64,000 bases of DNA, from positions 62,001 through 126,000 of the forward strand of contig JABXHN010000010.1 of the NCBI GenBank assembly GCA_013373635.1. The letters are read 5' to 3'. This DNA comes from Flavobacteriaceae bacterium. Lineage in GTDB: Bacteria; Bacteroidota; Bacteroidia; Flavobacteriales; Flavobacteriaceae. This document shows positions 36,385-45,165 of the stretch, in pieces. Within the stretch, counting starts at the first letter, position 1, and every line of letters begins with the position of its first letter. The position numbers and the translations under genes were made by a program. The notes under the pieces are model-generated. The model ran no database searches and was not told where the DNA came from. It saw only the letters and a list, made by a program, of their open reading frames with translations.

Positions 36385-37800
36385 ATGAAACGACAACAGT
36401 TTGCAATTCTAATTATAATCGGTTTTCACTTTGTTTCCTGTACCAAAGAACGCAATAATCCGATTGAAGCGACCCTTGTGGAGGGCTGTAAGACTTTTGA
36501 ACAATTGCAACCGAATCTCAATTCATCGGGTATCGATTTTGAATGCCATGGTAACGCATTCTTAGATCTTGATCAACGCAATGATTCGAATCCAAATGGA
36601 ACTTGGGGCTTTTTTGGAGGAACTGTTAACCTCCATTATCAAGACAATCCATTCGTAGATCAAACCAATGCTTCATCCAAAGTTCTGGCCGTTGTAGAGG
36701 ATTCTTCTAACATGCCTTGGTCTGGTTTCTTTTTTGACTTAGAAGCTCCTGTTCAATTTCAAGGAGACTTGACCGCTATTGCTCTTGAGGTGTTTTCCAT
36801 TGTGCCAGGACAATCCGTATTGTTAAAACTCGAAAACAGCAACAATCCGAGTCAATTTAAAGAATTGGTTCAAGTCACTACCTCTGAAAATCAGTGGGAA
36901 CGTTTGACCTATCATTTTTCAGTAGCAGATTCCAATCAATTTGATCGTTTGGTGTTGATTATGAATTCTACCTTTCAAAACACTGAGCAAATGACCTATT
37001 ACTTGGACTCAATCACATTGACCGAACCTAAAGAAGTTCCTGTTGCAACTCCAAGTTTTACCAACCTAGTTTGGAGTGATGAATTTGATTATCAGGGAAG
37101 ACCAGACGAAACCAAATGGCACCATCAAACCTTTGCTCCTAATAACGGCAGTTGGTTCAATGGAGAATTACAACATTATGTCAATAGCGAAGAAAACACC
37201 TATGTAAGTGATGGAACGTTGAAGGTAAAAGCGATTAAAGAGTCTTATACAACTCAAAGCTCTACAAAGGATTATACTTCAGCCAGGCTTAACTCAAAAT
37301 TTAGCATGACCTATGGAAAAATTGAAGTTCGCGCTAAACTTCCATCAGGAGCAGGTACCTGGCCGGCAATTTGGACTCTGGGTGCCAATATTGATGAACC
37401 TGGAAATTTTTATGGAGATTCTCAGGGAAGTGTCGGTTGGCCACTATGTGGTGAAATAGATATCATGGAACAAAACGGTTGGGATAAAACTCAGGTTTAC
37501 GGACATTTTCATTGGGGAAACACCGCAACTGCAGCTTATGAGAATTATGGAAAGATAGCAACTGTAGCCAATACGAGCACAGAATTTCATGTGTATTCAT
37601 TGGTTTGGACCGAAACAGAATTGCAAATATTCATCGATGATGCCTTAAATGTGGTCCTAGATAATACAGCACTCAACCCCTATGACAATCCGCATTATTT
37701 ACTTTTAAACATCGCTGTAGGAGGGAACTTAGGAGGCACTGTTCCCGCGAACTTTAGTCAGGAAGTGATGGAAGTTGACTATGTGCGATTTTATCAGTAA
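36385..37800 (+). CDS. GH16 beta-glucanase lipoprotein with N-terminal binding-like module
   Basis: The 471-residue protein has a lipoprotein signal (FHFVSC, Cys19). An N-terminal module (about 33-210, GCKTFEQLQPNLNSSGIDFEC) is homologous to the N-terminal module of the 33-kb lipoprotein. A GH16 domain follows (about 215-471) with TNLVWSDEFDYQG, GTWPAIWTLGANID, catalytic CGEIDIMEQNG and HYLLLNIAVGGNLGG. Sharing of the module suggests a beta-glucan-binding function for it. The gene lies 52 nt after the previous one, beyond a terminator. Confidence 0.9.
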   Translation: MKRQQFAILIIIGFHFVSCTKERNNPIEATLVEGCKTFEQLQPNLNSSGIDFECHGNAFLDLDQRNDSNPNGTWGFFGGTVNLHYQDNPFVDQTNASSKVLAVVEDSSNMPWSGFFFDLEAPVQFQGDLTAIALEVFSIVPGQSVLLKLENSNNPSQFKELVQVTTSENQWERLTYHFSVADSNQFDRLVLIMNSTFQNTEQMTYYLDSITLTEPKEVPVATPSFTNLVWSDEFDYQGRPDETKWHHQTFAPNNGSWFNGELQHYVNSEENTYVSDGTLKVKAIKESYTTQSSTKDYTSARLNSKFSMTYGKIEVRAKLPSGAGTWPAIWTLGANIDEPGNFYGDSQGSVGWPLCGEIDIMEQNGWDKTQVYGHFHWGNTATAAYENYGKIATVANTSTEFHVYSLVWTETELQIFIDDALNVVLDNTALNPYDNPHYLLLNIAVGGNLGGTVPANFSQEVMEVDYVRFYQ

Positions 37801-37805
37801 CATGC

Positions 37806-39098
37806 TTACAGGTAGTTCTCAATATAATTCGCATCAAACAGCAAATAGCCAGAATCAGACGAAAGCTGCAGGTAAGTCTGCAGATGATCCTGTTGTTTTT
37901 TTCCCTCAAACAATTGGTATCCCAAAACCGAATAGAATAGCATAAATTGTTCTTTCCACGAGCTATTCCCAAGTAAATTCAATTGAAGGGATCCAAATAA
38001 TGCATTGGCGATTTTTGTATTGTCTTGATAAAGGGAGCAAAAGGCGTCTGCTAGGGTATACAAAAATCGTTCAGCGTCTGTATGAAAGTGGTTGCTTTCA
38101 TAGAGCGCTTCATAATAATCTTTGATTAAATGACTCAAGGTGTCAAGTCGTCTGATCAAAAGAAGAGCTAAAACAACTTCAAACATAAAATAGGGGATGC
38201 TTTCACGATTCTTGTGGCAAAAAGAATGGATGGAAACCAACTGCAGATCATACCCGTGGAGGTCGTTGTGGTGATATGCATACAGTAGTTGATAGCCCCA
38301 ATAACGACCGATTAAAGGAACCGGGTAGTGCATCAATTGTTGTTCATCCCAGTCGATTTTTTTAATTGACTTTAAATTGTAATAGGATTTTAATTCCAAA
38401 ATAAGGGTTAAAAACAATTGTTCACTGGGGCGCTTACTAATTTTCTTGATACGCTCCAGTATGGCCCCGTAATTGCTGTTGAGCTCGTGCGATTTGATGT
38501 AGTTGTAAACGATGTAATCTCTAAACAGTTCTTGTTTGAGAAGGGCCTTCAATAAAGCTGGTCGAGGCGAGGCATGCTCTATCGTATTGTAAATTAGAAA
38601 TGCAGTTTTAAAAACGATGCTATTGACGTGATCAGGTTCTTGAAACAAAATCAAATCTCTATTTTCAAACAGTGCATTTAGAAAGGATTTTTGTTCTTCT
38701 AAATAGGCGTATTCAAAAAGTCTCGAAAACAGTACTGGAAAATCTTTGTTCTTATAGAGTTGATTTAAATAGGCAATATGTTCTTGTTTTAAAACGGGGC
38801 TTTTTTTGATTTCGATGAGTCTTAATTCGTCAATCCAACCTTTGCTATCAATTCGGTATTGGTTGTAACTAGAAAATGATGAAAACCCTAGAAAGTTTGA
38901 AAGCGTATCTAAAGTAGCTTTTTGAGGGGTTCTCGAGGGAATTAATCCGAAAAATCTACGAATCGTACTCAAGCTAACAGAGTGATCTACTTTTGATTGA
39001 AGCTCATCAGTGAGCATTCCAGCTTCTTTGGTTGTTGTGATCTTATACCCAATTTTATGTTGAAGATCCAAACGCAATTGTTGAATGGAATCCGTCAT
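37806..39098 (-). CDS. uncharacterised protein with possible N-terminal DNA-binding segment
   Basis: I do not recognise this 430-residue protein. Residues 1-80 (LRLDLQHKIGYKITTTKEA through STIRRFFGLIPSRTPQKATL to LSNFLGFSSFSSY) look like a helix-turn-helix-type segment. The remaining 350 residues are predicted largely helical and rich in aromatic and Leu residues, like a helical repeat sensor. There is no signal peptide, so it should be cytoplasmic. Its ATG overlaps the stop of the upstream transporter-like gene by 4 nt, so the two are co-translated. It ends 5 nt from the convergent GH16 gene. Confidence 0.7.
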   Translation of the reverse strand: MTDSIQQLRLDLQHKIGYKITTTKEAGMLTDELQSKVDHSVSLSTIRRFFGLIPSRTPQKATLDTLSNFLGFSSFSSYNQYRIDSKGWIDELRLIEIKKSPVLKQEHIAYLNQLYKNKDFPVLFSRLFEYAYLEEQKSFLNALFENRDLILFQEPDHVNSIVFKTAFLIYNTIEHASPRPALLKALLKQELFRDYIVYNYIKSHELNSNYGAILERIKKISKRPSEQLFLTLILELKSYYNLKSIKKIDWDEQQLMHYPVPLIGRYWGYQLLYAYHHNDLHGYDLQLVSIHSFCHKNRESIPYFMFEVVLALLLIRRLDTLSHLIKDYYEALYESNHFHTDAERFLYTLADAFCSLYQDNTKIANALFGSLQLNLLGNSSWKEQFMLFYSVLGYQLFEGKKQQDHLQTYLQLSSDSGYLLFDANYIENYL

Positions 39099-39943
39099 AA
39101 TCCTAAAAAATAATACCCAATAAGCATGATTATAAATGCTAAGTAGGTGGTAAATTGATGTCGTTCTTTAGCCAAAACCATGGCTAAAACCACCGATAAT
39201 ACGGGGCCTAACAATCCAAATAGCTTTTCATAAAAGGGATTGGTTAACTGTAAGCCCTGTAAATTACTCAGTTGCGCTATGCTGATTGGAAGTGCGATTA
39301 AAAAGTATTCGTACCATTGAACAGGCTGTTTTACAAAAGAAGTTTTTTCTTTTTTAAGAAAAAGTAATAAGCTTGAGAACAGCAGTACGGTGAGCTCTTG
39401 ATAAAACGCAATATCCACAGCGCTAAAAACAGACAAGTATTCGTATTGCTGAAGGACCAAAACAATAAAGAATAGTTGGGCTACCATAAAGTAGAGGTGG
39501 GATTTGTAAGTACTCGAATTCTTTAGGTGTGTTTTTAATTGATGATAGATAAAGAATCCAAAGCCAAAACCAATGCACAGCAGTGAGGGAATAAAAGAAC
39601 TCAGTGTGATGTAATTGTTGAAATTGCTAATGAGGCCAACAACCGTAGTGGTAAGTAAAATGTAGATACAAAATTGGACAATGCTGCCCTGTTGAAACCC
39701 TTTCACCAAAAAATAAAGCCCCATGAACCCAATACTTGAAACCCCTAATAGTTTGAGACTGTTAGTACCCTCCAAGACCAAACCAAGATCTTTTGAGTAG
39801 AATACAAAAAGCAACCCAACGAATATCGATGTATAAATTGATCGATTTTGAATAAGCGCCAAAGGGCCACTCTTTTTAGAGTAGATGGACCATAAAAAGT
39901 CGTTAATAGAATAAAATAGAGTTGCAATAAGTAGATAGGCCAT
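39095..39943 (-). CDS. EamA/DMT-like multi-helix membrane protein
   Basis: The start is placed at the internal ATG (MAYLLIATLFYSINDFLW). The 282-residue protein has about ten hydrophobic helices in a layout like the drug/metabolite transporter superfamily, with a terminal GLLGPVLSVVLAMVLAKERH segment typical of EamA domains. The transported compound is unknown. It is the first gene of a two-gene unit with the HTH-like protein gene, which it overlaps by 4 nt. Confidence 0.72.
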   Translation of the reverse strand: MAYLLIATLFYSINDFLWSIYSKKSGPLALIQNRSIYTSIFVGLLFVFYSKDLGLVLEGTNSLKLLGVSSIGFMGLYFLVKGFQQGSIVQFCIYILLTTTVVGLISNFNNYITLSSFIPSLLCIGFGFGFFIYHQLKTHLKNSSTYKSHLYFMVAQLFFIVLVLQQYEYLSVFSAVDIAFYQELTVLLFSSLLLFLKKEKTSFVKQPVQWYEYFLIALPISIAQLSNLQGLQLTNPFYEKLFGLLGPVLSVVLAMVLAKERHQFTTYLAFIIMLIGYYFLGL

Positions 39944-40008
39944 TCGTAAATTTAAAAAAAATGAACAAACAATGAACACAGATCGTTCTTTTTTTAAGCA
40001 ATTTTACA

Positions 40009-40308
40009 ATGCTAAATACAACAACATCCGTCATGACAATCAACCAACTACTGACCAAGTATTCTAAGACGAAGTATATTTCTAAGTTCAACAATCGAAG
40101 ATTGATTTACTTATCTGATTTATATCCGTTTCATAATAAGGGAATGTTAGAACAAGTGATTTCTGATATAGTGAACGAAAATCTTGAAGACAAAAAAGTG
40201 ATTTATAAGATTTTAATTAGAGAAATCATAGTGTCAAAAATTAAAAATACGATCAGTTTAGTCTTGATGATTATTACAGTCGTATGGATTCTAAAATATT
40301 CAATTTAA
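40009..40308 (+). CDS. small protein with C-terminal membrane helix, unknown
   Basis: The 99-residue ORF has no recognised family. A basic, polar N-terminal part (SKTKYISKFNNRRLIYLSDLYPF) is followed by a helical segment and a C-terminal hydrophobic tail (TISLVLMIITVVWILKYSI), suggesting a tail-anchored inner-membrane protein. It is divergent from the transporter-like gene and lies 13 nt before the repeat lipoprotein gene on the same strand. That spacing supports it being a real gene in that transcript, but coding evidence is modest. Confidence 0.5.
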   Translation: MLNTTTSVMTINQLLTKYSKTKYISKFNNRRLIYLSDLYPFHNKGMLEQVISDIVNENLEDKKVIYKILIREIIVSKIKNTISLVLMIITVVWILKYSI

Positions 40309-40321
40309 AACTACCCAACCA

Positions 40322-42130
40322 ATGAAACCTACCTTTAAACGAGAGCGAATGATTCACTGCATCAAATTTATATCACTAATTGTTTTGGTATTATCGAGTT
40401 GTTCAAAACAGGAAGTCCCTATAGAAATCACTAAATATACTCTAGAAATTTCTGCTGGAATTGGAGGGAGTGTTTCTACTACTGGAGGAAAATTTGAAGA
40501 GGGTTCTACAGTATCAGTTAGCGCAATTCCTAACTCAGAATACCTGTTTGCAGGATGGAGCAATGGAGCCACTACCAACCCCTTGAACATAACGGTTAAT
40601 GAAAACATTTCTATCACTGCTAATTTTATTAAAAAGAAATACGCATTAACAATTGATGTAGTAGGAGAAGGAACCGTTACGGAGGAAATCCTTAGCTCAG
40701 GAAAGGAATACAATTCAGGAACTGTTATTAAACTGACGGCAAATCCAGCTCAGGGATGGGAATTCAAACAATGGACAGGAGCTATCAGTTCTTACGATGA
40801 ATCGATTGAATTGAGTCTTGATGCTGCCAAGTCTTTAACCGCTGAATTTCAAGTTATTGATGATCAAAACGCTTTGAATGTAGTATCATATATTTTTAAA
40901 AATATAGATCCAAATGCCGGTATATGGCCTCCCGGATCACAGAACTTACTCGGTATAGCTTCAAAGTATTCTCGTTCGAATAAAACAGCAGAAGAATTTT
41001 ATAATCAAATGCAAGAACTCTACAATCAAATAGATGTTCATATCGAAGAAGAATTAGAAATTTTTAGTAATTTGAGAAATTGGTCTAACGAGCTTAATTC
41101 TTCTGAATTGGAATCAAAGCAGGTATATTTGAAATTTCAAGATTCATTAGGAGTCGCTTCTGCGATTCATGAGTTGATTTTGACTAAAAGAAATCAGCTT
41201 ATACAGATTTCATCTGAAGCTCCCACAATAAGTGGCATTAACTTAGAACAAGTAAATCGCTACATAGGTCACGTTGGTGAAATTAACGGTCTAACTAATG
41301 ATGCTGCTCACGTAACTTATTTATTGGTTCAGTTGATGAAAAGAACAAATGATGAATTTGAAATTTCAAATTCCAACGAAATTCAAAGTATCTATGATGA
41401 ATTTTCGAACATTGACCAACAATTAGAGACTATTTTATTCACTCCAAGAGAAGACCTTCTTAGAAATCACATTTACACTAATGGAATTGATGTTGTTCTC
41501 CAAAATCTTGGATTATTAACTTTTGAGCAGTTGTCATTTGAAGAAAAGGTCGCTCAATTTGATTATTACACTGAGTTGTCTTCTCAAGAGGTTGATCGAT
41601 TTAAAGGGTTCTACCAACAGGCTTTACTGATTGATCAAAACTCAGATGATTTAGCAGAAGCAATGGTTCATGTGTTTAATGCCAATTACACAAAAACAAA
41701 AGCTAGTGCAGCTAAAATAGGTCCTGAAGCGGCTTATCGCTATTCGGTGCAAAATGCATTTAAGAGATACACACTTTTTCGCTACACGGAAGCAAAGTAT
41801 TTTCTTTGGTATGAGAAACCTTATGAAAACACATTAGAGGGCTTAAAAGCTAGAAAAGCTGACTTAATTGGGATACGAGAGGAAAATGAAAGGTTGGCCC
41901 CACAATTTGGAAAAGTTGAAACCGCTTCAACTGGAGTTGATTGGGAAGGTTATGATTCGGTTTTTAACCCCCTGTTTTTTAGAAATTCACGAATCACTGA
42001 ATTTAATGCAAATATTGCTAATTTGGAGCGACAAATCCTCGATTTGGGGGGTGGTCATGATTCGGGAGGCTCCCACGATTCAGGTGGGGATTCCCACGAT
42101 TCAGGTGGATCAGATTCAGGTGGAAATTAA
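40322..42130 (+). CDS. lipoprotein with two InlB-type B-repeats and a Gly/His/Asp-rich tail
   Basis: The 602-residue protein has a lipoprotein signal (IVLVLSSCSKQ). A second ATG at 40349 would give a shorter signal of the same type. Two divergent bacterial B-repeat modules follow (about 37-94 and 97-172, LEISAGIGGSVSTTGG...FAGWSNGATTNP and LTIDVVGEGTVTEE...FKQWTGAI). A long, probably helical region of about 380 residues with no recognised family comes next, then a C-terminal tail of HDSGG/SDSGG repeats. It is likely surface exposed. It overlaps the convergent permease gene by 4 nt. The same B-repeat recurs alone at 61.2 kb. Confidence 0.75.
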   Translation: MKPTFKRERMIHCIKFISLIVLVLSSCSKQEVPIEITKYTLEISAGIGGSVSTTGGKFEEGSTVSVSAIPNSEYLFAGWSNGATTNPLNITVNENISITANFIKKKYALTIDVVGEGTVTEEILSSGKEYNSGTVIKLTANPAQGWEFKQWTGAISSYDESIELSLDAAKSLTAEFQVIDDQNALNVVSYIFKNIDPNAGIWPPGSQNLLGIASKYSRSNKTAEEFYNQMQELYNQIDVHIEEELEIFSNLRNWSNELNSSELESKQVYLKFQDSLGVASAIHELILTKRNQLIQISSEAPTISGINLEQVNRYIGHVGEINGLTNDAAHVTYLLVQLMKRTNDEFEISNSNEIQSIYDEFSNIDQQLETILFTPREDLLRNHIYTNGIDVVLQNLGLLTFEQLSFEEKVAQFDYYTELSSQEVDRFKGFYQQALLIDQNSDDLAEAMVHVFNANYTKTKASAAKIGPEAAYRYSVQNAFKRYTLFRYTEAKYFLWYEKPYENTLEGLKARKADLIGIREENERLAPQFGKVETASTGVDWEGYDSVFNPLFFRNSRITEFNANIANLERQILDLGGGHDSGGSHDSGGDSHDSGGSDSGGN

Positions 42131-43320
42131 TCGAGAAGGTTTTTGTTAATTCGAATCGAAGCTACATAAGCAGCCAGTGCTCCTAGCACAAAAATAGTTC
42201 CTAAAACTAAAATGAAATTTTCGAGAGAGAATGCTACGGGATAGGACAACTCCATGCCGATTTTAACAAAGCCAAAGAGGAGTTGAGCACCTATGACAAG
42301 GCTAGATATAATGACACCGATTAGACCTCCTAGTGCCGAGAGTAAAAAGCCTTGAAAGAAGTAGATTCTTCTGAGTTGTGGTAGTTCAAGGCCCATAGCA
42401 AATAGAGTTTTTAAATGAGCTCGTTTATCTAAGATAACCATCAGTGTTGCACCAACTACATTAAATAGGGCGATAATTAAAACTAGGGTGAAAATTAAAT
42501 AAGTAGCTGCATTTTCAGTGTTGAGCATTTTATAAAGGGAGGCATTGAGCTGTTCTCTGGTTTTGACTTCAGCACTAGGAGCAAATAGCTCATTGAGAGA
42601 ATCGATAAGATCTTCTTTGTAATCGTCTTCGATTTTAAGATTAATTCCAGAGATCTCAGAGGGAGATTTGCGCAATAATGCTCTTGCAAAATCGATAGAG
42701 CTGAAGAGGTATTTGTTGTCCAAATCTATTTCGACTGCATAGACTCCACTAATACTTAAAAAGGACTCGTAATAGGGCAGAGAAGTAGGATTAAAACCAC
42801 TGCCTTCTAGAGGCTTGGGAAGCAATAAACGAATAGGGTCAGTATAATTGTCAACGGTAACGCTTAAGAGGTTAGCAAGGCCAATTCCAATGACGCCTTG
42901 ATCGCTTAAATTCCAAGAACCAAAATACAATCCTTCTTCGATTGGGATGACCTCTGTATAAGAAGGAGAAACCCCTTTGATATAGGCAATTTGACTCTTG
43001 TTTTCATGAGAGAGATAGACTCGTTCTTCTAGCTCTTCGCTAAAAGCTAGGATACCTTCCATAGAACTCAAAGCTTGACGCTGCTCTTCTGAAAACTCAA
43101 AGAACTTTCCTGAGACTGGAATGACTTTTAATTCTGGATCGGTAAGCTCACTAAATTGTAGCCCTAAATTCTTAAGCCCTGAAAATGCAGAGAGTACAAT
43201 AAACAAAGATGCAGACCCCACCACTACTACAAAAAAGGTGATATAGTTAATGATATTGACTGCGTTTTGGCTGCTTTTAGCCTTTAGGTAACGCTTTGCT
43301 ATGTAAAAGGGAAAATTCAC
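42127..43320 (-). CDS. FtsX/LolE-like ABC transporter permease
   Basis: The 397-residue protein has an N-terminal membrane helix (FVVVVGSASLFIVLSAFSGL), a periplasmic MacB-like domain (about 50-250) and three C-terminal helices. This is the topology of LolC/LolE/FtsX permeases that drive lipoprotein or periplasmic release. The N-terminal FYIAKRYLKAKSSQNAVNIINYI is characteristic of LolC/E in Bacteroidota. No ATPase gene is adjacent. rbfA precedes it by 5 nt on the same strand. Confidence 0.86.
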   Translation of the reverse strand: MNFPFYIAKRYLKAKSSQNAVNIINYITFFVVVVGSASLFIVLSAFSGLKNLGLQFSELTDPELKVIPVSGKFFEFSEEQRQALSSMEGILAFSEELEERVYLSHENKSQIAYIKGVSPSYTEVIPIEEGLYFGSWNLSDQGVIGIGLANLLSVTVDNYTDPIRLLLPKPLEGSGFNPTSLPYYESFLSISGVYAVEIDLDNKYLFSSIDFARALLRKSPSEISGINLKIEDDYKEDLIDSLNELFAPSAEVKTREQLNASLYKMLNTENAATYLIFTLVLIIALFNVVGATLMVILDKRAHLKTLFAMGLELPQLRRIYFFQGFLLSALGGLIGVIISSLVIGAQLLFGFVKIGMELSYPVAFSLENFILVLGTIFVLGALAAYVASIRINKNLLD

Positions 43321-43325
43321 CCGAG

Positions 43326-43721
43326 CTATTTTTTCTTTCTTCGCTCTAAAAGATCGGGATTGCTAATGGGGTTTTCTTCCCCCCTGAGAGACTTTTCGAT
43401 GCTTTCTTGATACGACAGTGTATCGTCAATATAAAATAGCATTTCTGGCATTCTACGAAGTTGATTGCGCGTTCGAGCAGCCAGTTCTTTTCGAATTAAG
43501 GGTTGATTGGAACGAATACCCGCTATCAGCTCATCTGCTTTGTTTTCAGGAAAGACAGAGATGTAGACTTTGGCTACTGATAAATCGACTGTGACACTAA
43601 CTTTTGTAACAGAGATTAAAGTACCCATAAGGCCACCATCACTTGCAGCGCGTTGTAAGATATCCGCCAAATCTTTTTGGAGCACTCCTCCTATCTTTTT
43701 CTGTCTTTGTGATTCTTCCAT
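43326..43721 (-). CDS. rbfA: ribosome-binding factor A
   Basis: 30S maturation factor binding near the 16S rRNA central pseudoknot. The start is the ATG at MEESQRQKKIGGVLQKDLAD, where RbfA similarity begins. The track start lies in the upstream promoter area. VTVDLSVAKVYISVFPE and RTRNQLRRMPEMLFYIDDTL are family signatures. The 131 residues are normal. A TATTTTTG box (minus strand, 43726-43733) lies only 4 nt before the ATG, so the leader may be very short. Confidence 0.92.
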   Translation of the reverse strand: MEESQRQKKIGGVLQKDLADILQRAASDGGLMGTLISVTKVSVTVDLSVAKVYISVFPENKADELIAGIRSNQPLIRKELAARTRNQLRRMPEMLFYIDDTLSYQESIEKSLRGEENPISNPDLLERRKKK

Positions 43722-43781
43722 GGGACAAAAATACAACATTATACGTACCTTAGTATCACTTCGAAAAAAGAATCGAATCAT

Positions 43782-44189
43782 TTGAATTACAAATTAGAAC
43801 ATATTGGCATCGCTGTAAGAGACTTAGAAGTTTCGATTAAGACCTATGAAACCCTATTAAACACAAAATGCTTCAAGAGAGAAACAGTAGAAAGCGAAGG
43901 GGTCATTACTGCTTTTTTTCAGACAGAGAACACCAAGATCGAACTCTTGGAAGCCATAAATGAAAACAGTCTCATCCACAAATTCATTCAAAAGAAAGGA
44001 GAGGGAATCCACCATATGGCATTTGAAGTTAAAGATATTAAAACTGAAATGAGCCGACTAGCAGAAGAAGGATATCGGCTTTTAAACAAAGAACCAAAGC
44101 AAGGAGCAGATCAGAAACTTGTCTGTTTTATTCACCCAAAAGATACCAGCGGGGTGCTTCTTGAACTTTGTCAAGAGCTCAATTCTTGA
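43782..44189 (+). CDS. mce: methylmalonyl-CoA epimerase
   Basis: Interconverts (2R)- and (2S)-methylmalonyl-CoA in propionate metabolism. The 135-residue vicinal-oxygen-chelate protein has KLEHIGIAVRDLE (metal His), GEGIHHMAFEVKDI and SGVLLELCQE (metal Glu). The start codon is TTG because no ATG fits the conserved N terminus. It is divergent from rbfA. Its 3' end overlaps the convergent blh gene by 11 nt. Confidence 0.93.
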   Translation: MNYKLEHIGIAVRDLEVSIKTYETLLNTKCFKRETVESEGVITAFFQTENTKIELLEAINENSLIHKFIQKKGEGIHHMAFEVKDIKTEMSRLAEEGYRLLNKEPKQGADQKLVCFIHPKDTSGVLLELCQELNS

Positions 44190-45078
44190 GAACTGTTTTT
44201 TTGTTTTTTGAATAAAGCAGGGCAATCAGAACAATATGCACAGAGGTAATGGCGATTCCTAAAGAGAAAATTAATTGATTATTTATGAGGTTGTCTCTCG
44301 AAGCGACACTTATCAATCCAAACAATCCTATTAGAGCAACCAACCAGTAGGGAAAAGCTGCTTTGGAATACGAAAGAGTGTTGGAACGATTGAGGGAATG
44401 ATAGTGAATTTTTATTTGATCCATGATCGAAGGAATCGCATGCCAAATAATAAAATAAAAAGCGAATGAAAAGTACAAACTCGTGCTCTTAAAAATGATT
44501 ATAAAGAAGGCCATGTAGAGTAGTTCTCGAATCTTTTGTCCAATAGTCATGGATTGATTGACCCCAATTAAAAGTACAAACAGAAGGCCACAACACCATT
44601 GTAAGAAACTCCAAATCCTTTCATCAACGGTTGTTTCAATAAAAAGAAGTAGAAGTTCATCAACCGTTTCTTGATGGGAACTCGCTAAAATAGAAAACAA
44701 CAATATACCATAAGAGGTGTAATATAGAGAACGAACAGCTTTGATAGAATGGGAGTGGGCGATTAATTGTTGCTCTCCAAAATGATAACTACTGAAGACC
44801 AAGAAGAATAAAAATCCAATCAGCGGCATGAGGTTGACTAAAAAGGTCATCATTCCTGCAAGGGATATATAGAGAATGGTGAATTGAATAGTGTTATAAG
44901 ATTTTTTTTGATACTGCTTTTGAAGAAGGTACACATCAAAAGATCCGTGGAAAATTCCCAGAGTGACTACTGCAATGACTGCAGAAATTTCTTCAATTTC
45001 AATGGGCAGAAACAAACTTAACCATATTACGAACACCGTAAGTATTAACTTAAAATTTTGATAATATCCCATTTTCAA
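44179..45078 (-). CDS. blh: beta-carotene 15,15'-dioxygenase, Brp/Blh family
   Basis: Membrane enzyme cleaving beta-carotene into two retinal molecules, supplying the chromophore for the adjacent rhodopsin. The 299-residue protein has about seven to eight hydrophobic segments. The His motifs expected to bind iron are seen in TLGIFHGSFDVYLL, FSSYHFGEQQL and FYFIIWHAIPSIM. It is transcribed divergently from the proteorhodopsin gene across an 87-nt gap. No carotenoid-synthesis genes are in the window. Confidence 0.93.
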   Translation of the reverse strand: MKMGYYQNFKLILTVFVIWLSLFLPIEIEEISAVIAVVTLGIFHGSFDVYLLQKQYQKKSYNTIQFTILYISLAGMMTFLVNLMPLIGFLFFLVFSSYHFGEQQLIAHSHSIKAVRSLYYTSYGILLFSILASSHQETVDELLLLFIETTVDERIWSFLQWCCGLLFVLLIGVNQSMTIGQKIRELLYMAFFIIIFKSTSLYFSFAFYFIIWHAIPSIMDQIKIHYHSLNRSNTLSYSKAAFPYWLVALIGLFGLISVASRDNLINNQLIFSLGIAITSVHIVLIALLYSKNKKTVLKN

Positions 45079-45131
45079 AAAAATATTTTATCAAATTAAC
45101 AATTTATATTTTGAAATATCAACTTTTTGTC

Positions 45132-45139
45132 TAACTTTA
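45132..45139 (+). promoter_or_regulatory. putative proteorhodopsin promoter
   Basis: TAACTTTA matches TAnnTTTG at seven of eight positions. A TTG at 45111-45113 lies 18 nt upstream. This predicts a short leader of about 20 nt before the ATG at 45166. A weaker box for blh (TTAATTTG on the minus strand, 45092-45099) occupies the other side of the gap. Confidence 0.5.
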
Positions 45140-45165
45140 CATCACAAACATTAAACAAAAATATT

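Noticed and set aside
45127-45165. TTG-initiated N-terminal extension of proteorhodopsin
   Set aside because: The extension overlaps the likely -7 box, and the ATG at 45166 gives the standard rhodopsin N terminus.
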